Positions 27,001 through 30,000 of a DNA stretch of 64,000 bases are shown piece by piece (position 1 is the stretch's first letter; each line of letters begins with the position of its first letter). The notes beneath the pieces are model-generated. The model was not told where the DNA came from. It saw only the letters and a list, made by a program, of their open reading frames with translations, and did no database searches. The position numbers and the translations under genes are program-made. The DNA comes from Pyxidicoccus sp. MSG2 (GTDB lineage Bacteria > Myxococcota > Myxococcia > Myxococcales > Myxococcaceae): the NCBI RefSeq assembly GCF_026626705.1, contig NZ_JAPNKC010000001.1, positions 11,804,001 to 11,868,000 of the forward strand. Reading direction: 5' to 3'.

Positions 27001-30000
27001 CAAGGTGGACCGCAAGGCCCTGCCCGCACCTGACGCGGTGTTGGCAACCCACCGTCGCGAGTACGTCGCCCCACGTACGCCGGTGGAGCAGACCCTGGCC
27101 ACGCTGTGGTCCGAAGTCCTGCGCCACGACAGCCCCGGCGTGCTCGATGACTTCTTCGAGCTCGGCGGGCACTCGCTGCTCGCCACGCAGCTCGTGTCGC
27201 GTATCCGCGAGGCCTTCCAGGTGGAGCTGCCGCTGCGTGAGCTGTTCGAGTCACCCACGGTGGCCCGACTGGCTCAACGCGTGGAGGCCGCACGGTCTCG
27301 CGCGGCCGGAACACAAGCTCCGCCCCTGAAGCGCGCTCCTCGCGACGGAGCGCTCCCGCTGTCCTTCGCGCAGCAGCGCCTGTGGTTCCTGGATCAACTG
27401 GAGCCGGGCAGCACCGTCTACAACGTGCCCTCCGTGGTGCGACTGTCCGGGGGGCTCGACACACACGCCCTGGAACGCGCCTTCGACGCGCTCGTGCACC
27501 GCCACGAGTCGCTGCGCACGACGTTCCAGGTCGCGAACGGCGCACCCGTGCAGGTCATCGAATCGCAGGGCCGCACCCGACTCCACGGTGTGGACTTCAG
27601 CTCGCTACCGGAAGACTCTCGTGACGCGGAGGCGCGCCGGTGGGCGCTGGTGGAGTCCCAGCGCCCGTTCGACTTGGAACAGGGGCCGCTGCTGCGGACC
27701 ACGCTCCTGAAGCTCTCCGCGCAGGAGCATGTGCTGGTGCTGGTGATGCACCACATCATCTCGGACGGCTGGTCCATGGGGCTGCTGGTCCACGAGGTCG
27801 CGGAGCTGTACGCGGCCTTCTCCCAGGGCCGCCCGTCGCCGCTGCCGGAGCTGCCGCTCCAGTACGCGGACTACGCGGTGTGGCAGCGCGAGTGGCTGCG
27901 CGGGGACGTGCTGGACGCGCAGCTCGGCTACTGGAAGCAGCAGCTCGAAGGCGCCCCTCGCTTGCTGGAGTTGCCCACGGACCTGCCTCGGCCCGCGGTG
28001 CAATCGCTGGAAGGCGCCCTTGCTCCGTTCTCCCTCGGCCGTGAGCTGACGGACGCCGTGAAGGCGCTCGGCATGCGCGAGGGTGTGACGCCGTTCATGG
28101 TGATGCTGGCCGCGTTCCAGGCCGTGCTGGCGCGCTACTCGGGGCAGGACGACGTGTGCGTCGGGTCGCCCATCGCGGGCCGGACGCGGGCGGAGACGGA
28201 GGGCCTCATCGGCTTCTTCGTCAACACGCTCGTGCTGCGGACACGGCTGGACGGCAACCCCTCCTTCCGCGAGCTGCTGGCGCGGGTGCGCGAGGTGACG
28301 CTCGGCGCGTATGCGCACCAGGACGTGCCCTTCGAGAAGCTCGTGGAGGAGCTGCGCCCCGAGCGCAGTCTGAGCCACTCGCCGCTCTTCCAGGTGATGC
28401 TCACCCTCGACAGCACGCCCAAGGCGGCGGGACAGGGCCTGTCGGACCTGGCGCTCCGTCCCGTCGAGGTGGAGCACCGGGTGGCGCGGTTCGACCTCAC
28501 CCTCGGTCTCGCGGACGGGGAGGACGGGCTCACCGGCGGGCTGGAGTACAGCACCGCGCTGTTCGAGCCCGCGACGGTGGAACGGCTGCTTGGTCACCTG
28601 AAGGCGCTGCTCGAAGGCGCCCTGGCCCGGCCCGAGGCGCCCGTCTTCACCGTGCCCCTGCTGCGAGACGCCGAGCGGCGCCGCCTGCTGGTGGAGTGGA
28701 ACGACACCGGCTCGGCGGGGCCCGCGGACGCGTGCATCCACACCCTCTTCGAGTGGCAGGTGACCGCCACCCCGGACGCAGTGGCGGTGCTCGCGGGTGA
28801 CGTGTCGCTGACGTACCGCGAGCTCGACACGCGGGCCAACTGGCTGGCGCACCACCTGCGCGGCCTGGGCGTGGGTCCGGAGGTGCGGGTCGGCCTCTGC
28901 GTCGAGCGCACGGCGGACCTGTTGGTCGCGGTGCTCGGCATCCTCAAGGCGGGCGGCGCGTACGTGCCGCTCGACCCGGCGTACCCGCGCCAGCGGCTCG
29001 CGTTCATGCTGGAGGACGCGAAGCCCCGCGTGCTCGTGGGCCAGCGCCATCTGCTGGACTCCCTGCCTCCAGTGGAGGCGGCCCGGGTGGCGCTCGACGA
29101 TGCGCACATGCTGGCTGTCGAGCACACGGAGGCACCGACCTCCGGCGTCACGCCGGACCACCTGGCCTACGTCCTGTTCACGTCGGGCAGCACCGGCAGG
29201 CCCAAGGGCGTCGCGCTGGAGCACCGGAGCGCGGTGGCCTTCCTGCGGTGGACGGCGCGCGTCTTCGCGGCGGAGACGCTCGCGGGCGTGCTGGCCTCCA
29301 CCTCGCTCAACTTCGACCTCTCCGTCTTCGAGCTCTTCGCTCCGCTCACGCGTGGTGGCGCGGTGGTGGTGGCGAGGAACGCGCTCGCGCTGCCCTCGCT
29401 GCCGGCGGCTGGTCGCGTCACCCTCATCAACACTGTCCCCTCGGCCATGGCGGAGCTGGTGCGCGCCCACGCCGTCCCCGGCTCCGTGCGCACGGTGAAC
29501 CTCGCGGGCGAGCCGCTGGCCAACTCGCTGGTGCAGGCCATCCACGACGCCGCGCCCGGCGTGGAGCGCGTGCTCAACCTCTACGGCCCCACCGAGGACA
29601 CGACGTACTCCACGTGGACGCTGGCGCCCCGGGGCGCGACGCGGGAGCCGACGCTGGGCAGACCGTTGGATGGGACGCGGGCGTACGTGCTGGACGCGTT
29701 CGGCCAGCCCGTGCCCACGGGGGTCGCGGGAGAGCTGTACCTCGGCGGCGCCGGCCTGGCCCGGGGCAATGTGGACCGGCCCGAGCTGACGGCGGAGCGC
29801 TTCGTTCCGGACCCGTTCAGCACGACTCCGGGCGCGCGGCTGTACCGCACGGGAGACCGGGTGCGGTGGCTCGCGGAGGGCGTGTTGCAGTACTTCGGCC
29901 GCATCGACCAGCAGGTGAAGGTGCGCGGCTTCCGCATCGAGCTGGGCGAAATCGAGGCGGCGCTGCGCCAGCATCCCGACGTGCGCGAAGCCGTCGTGTT

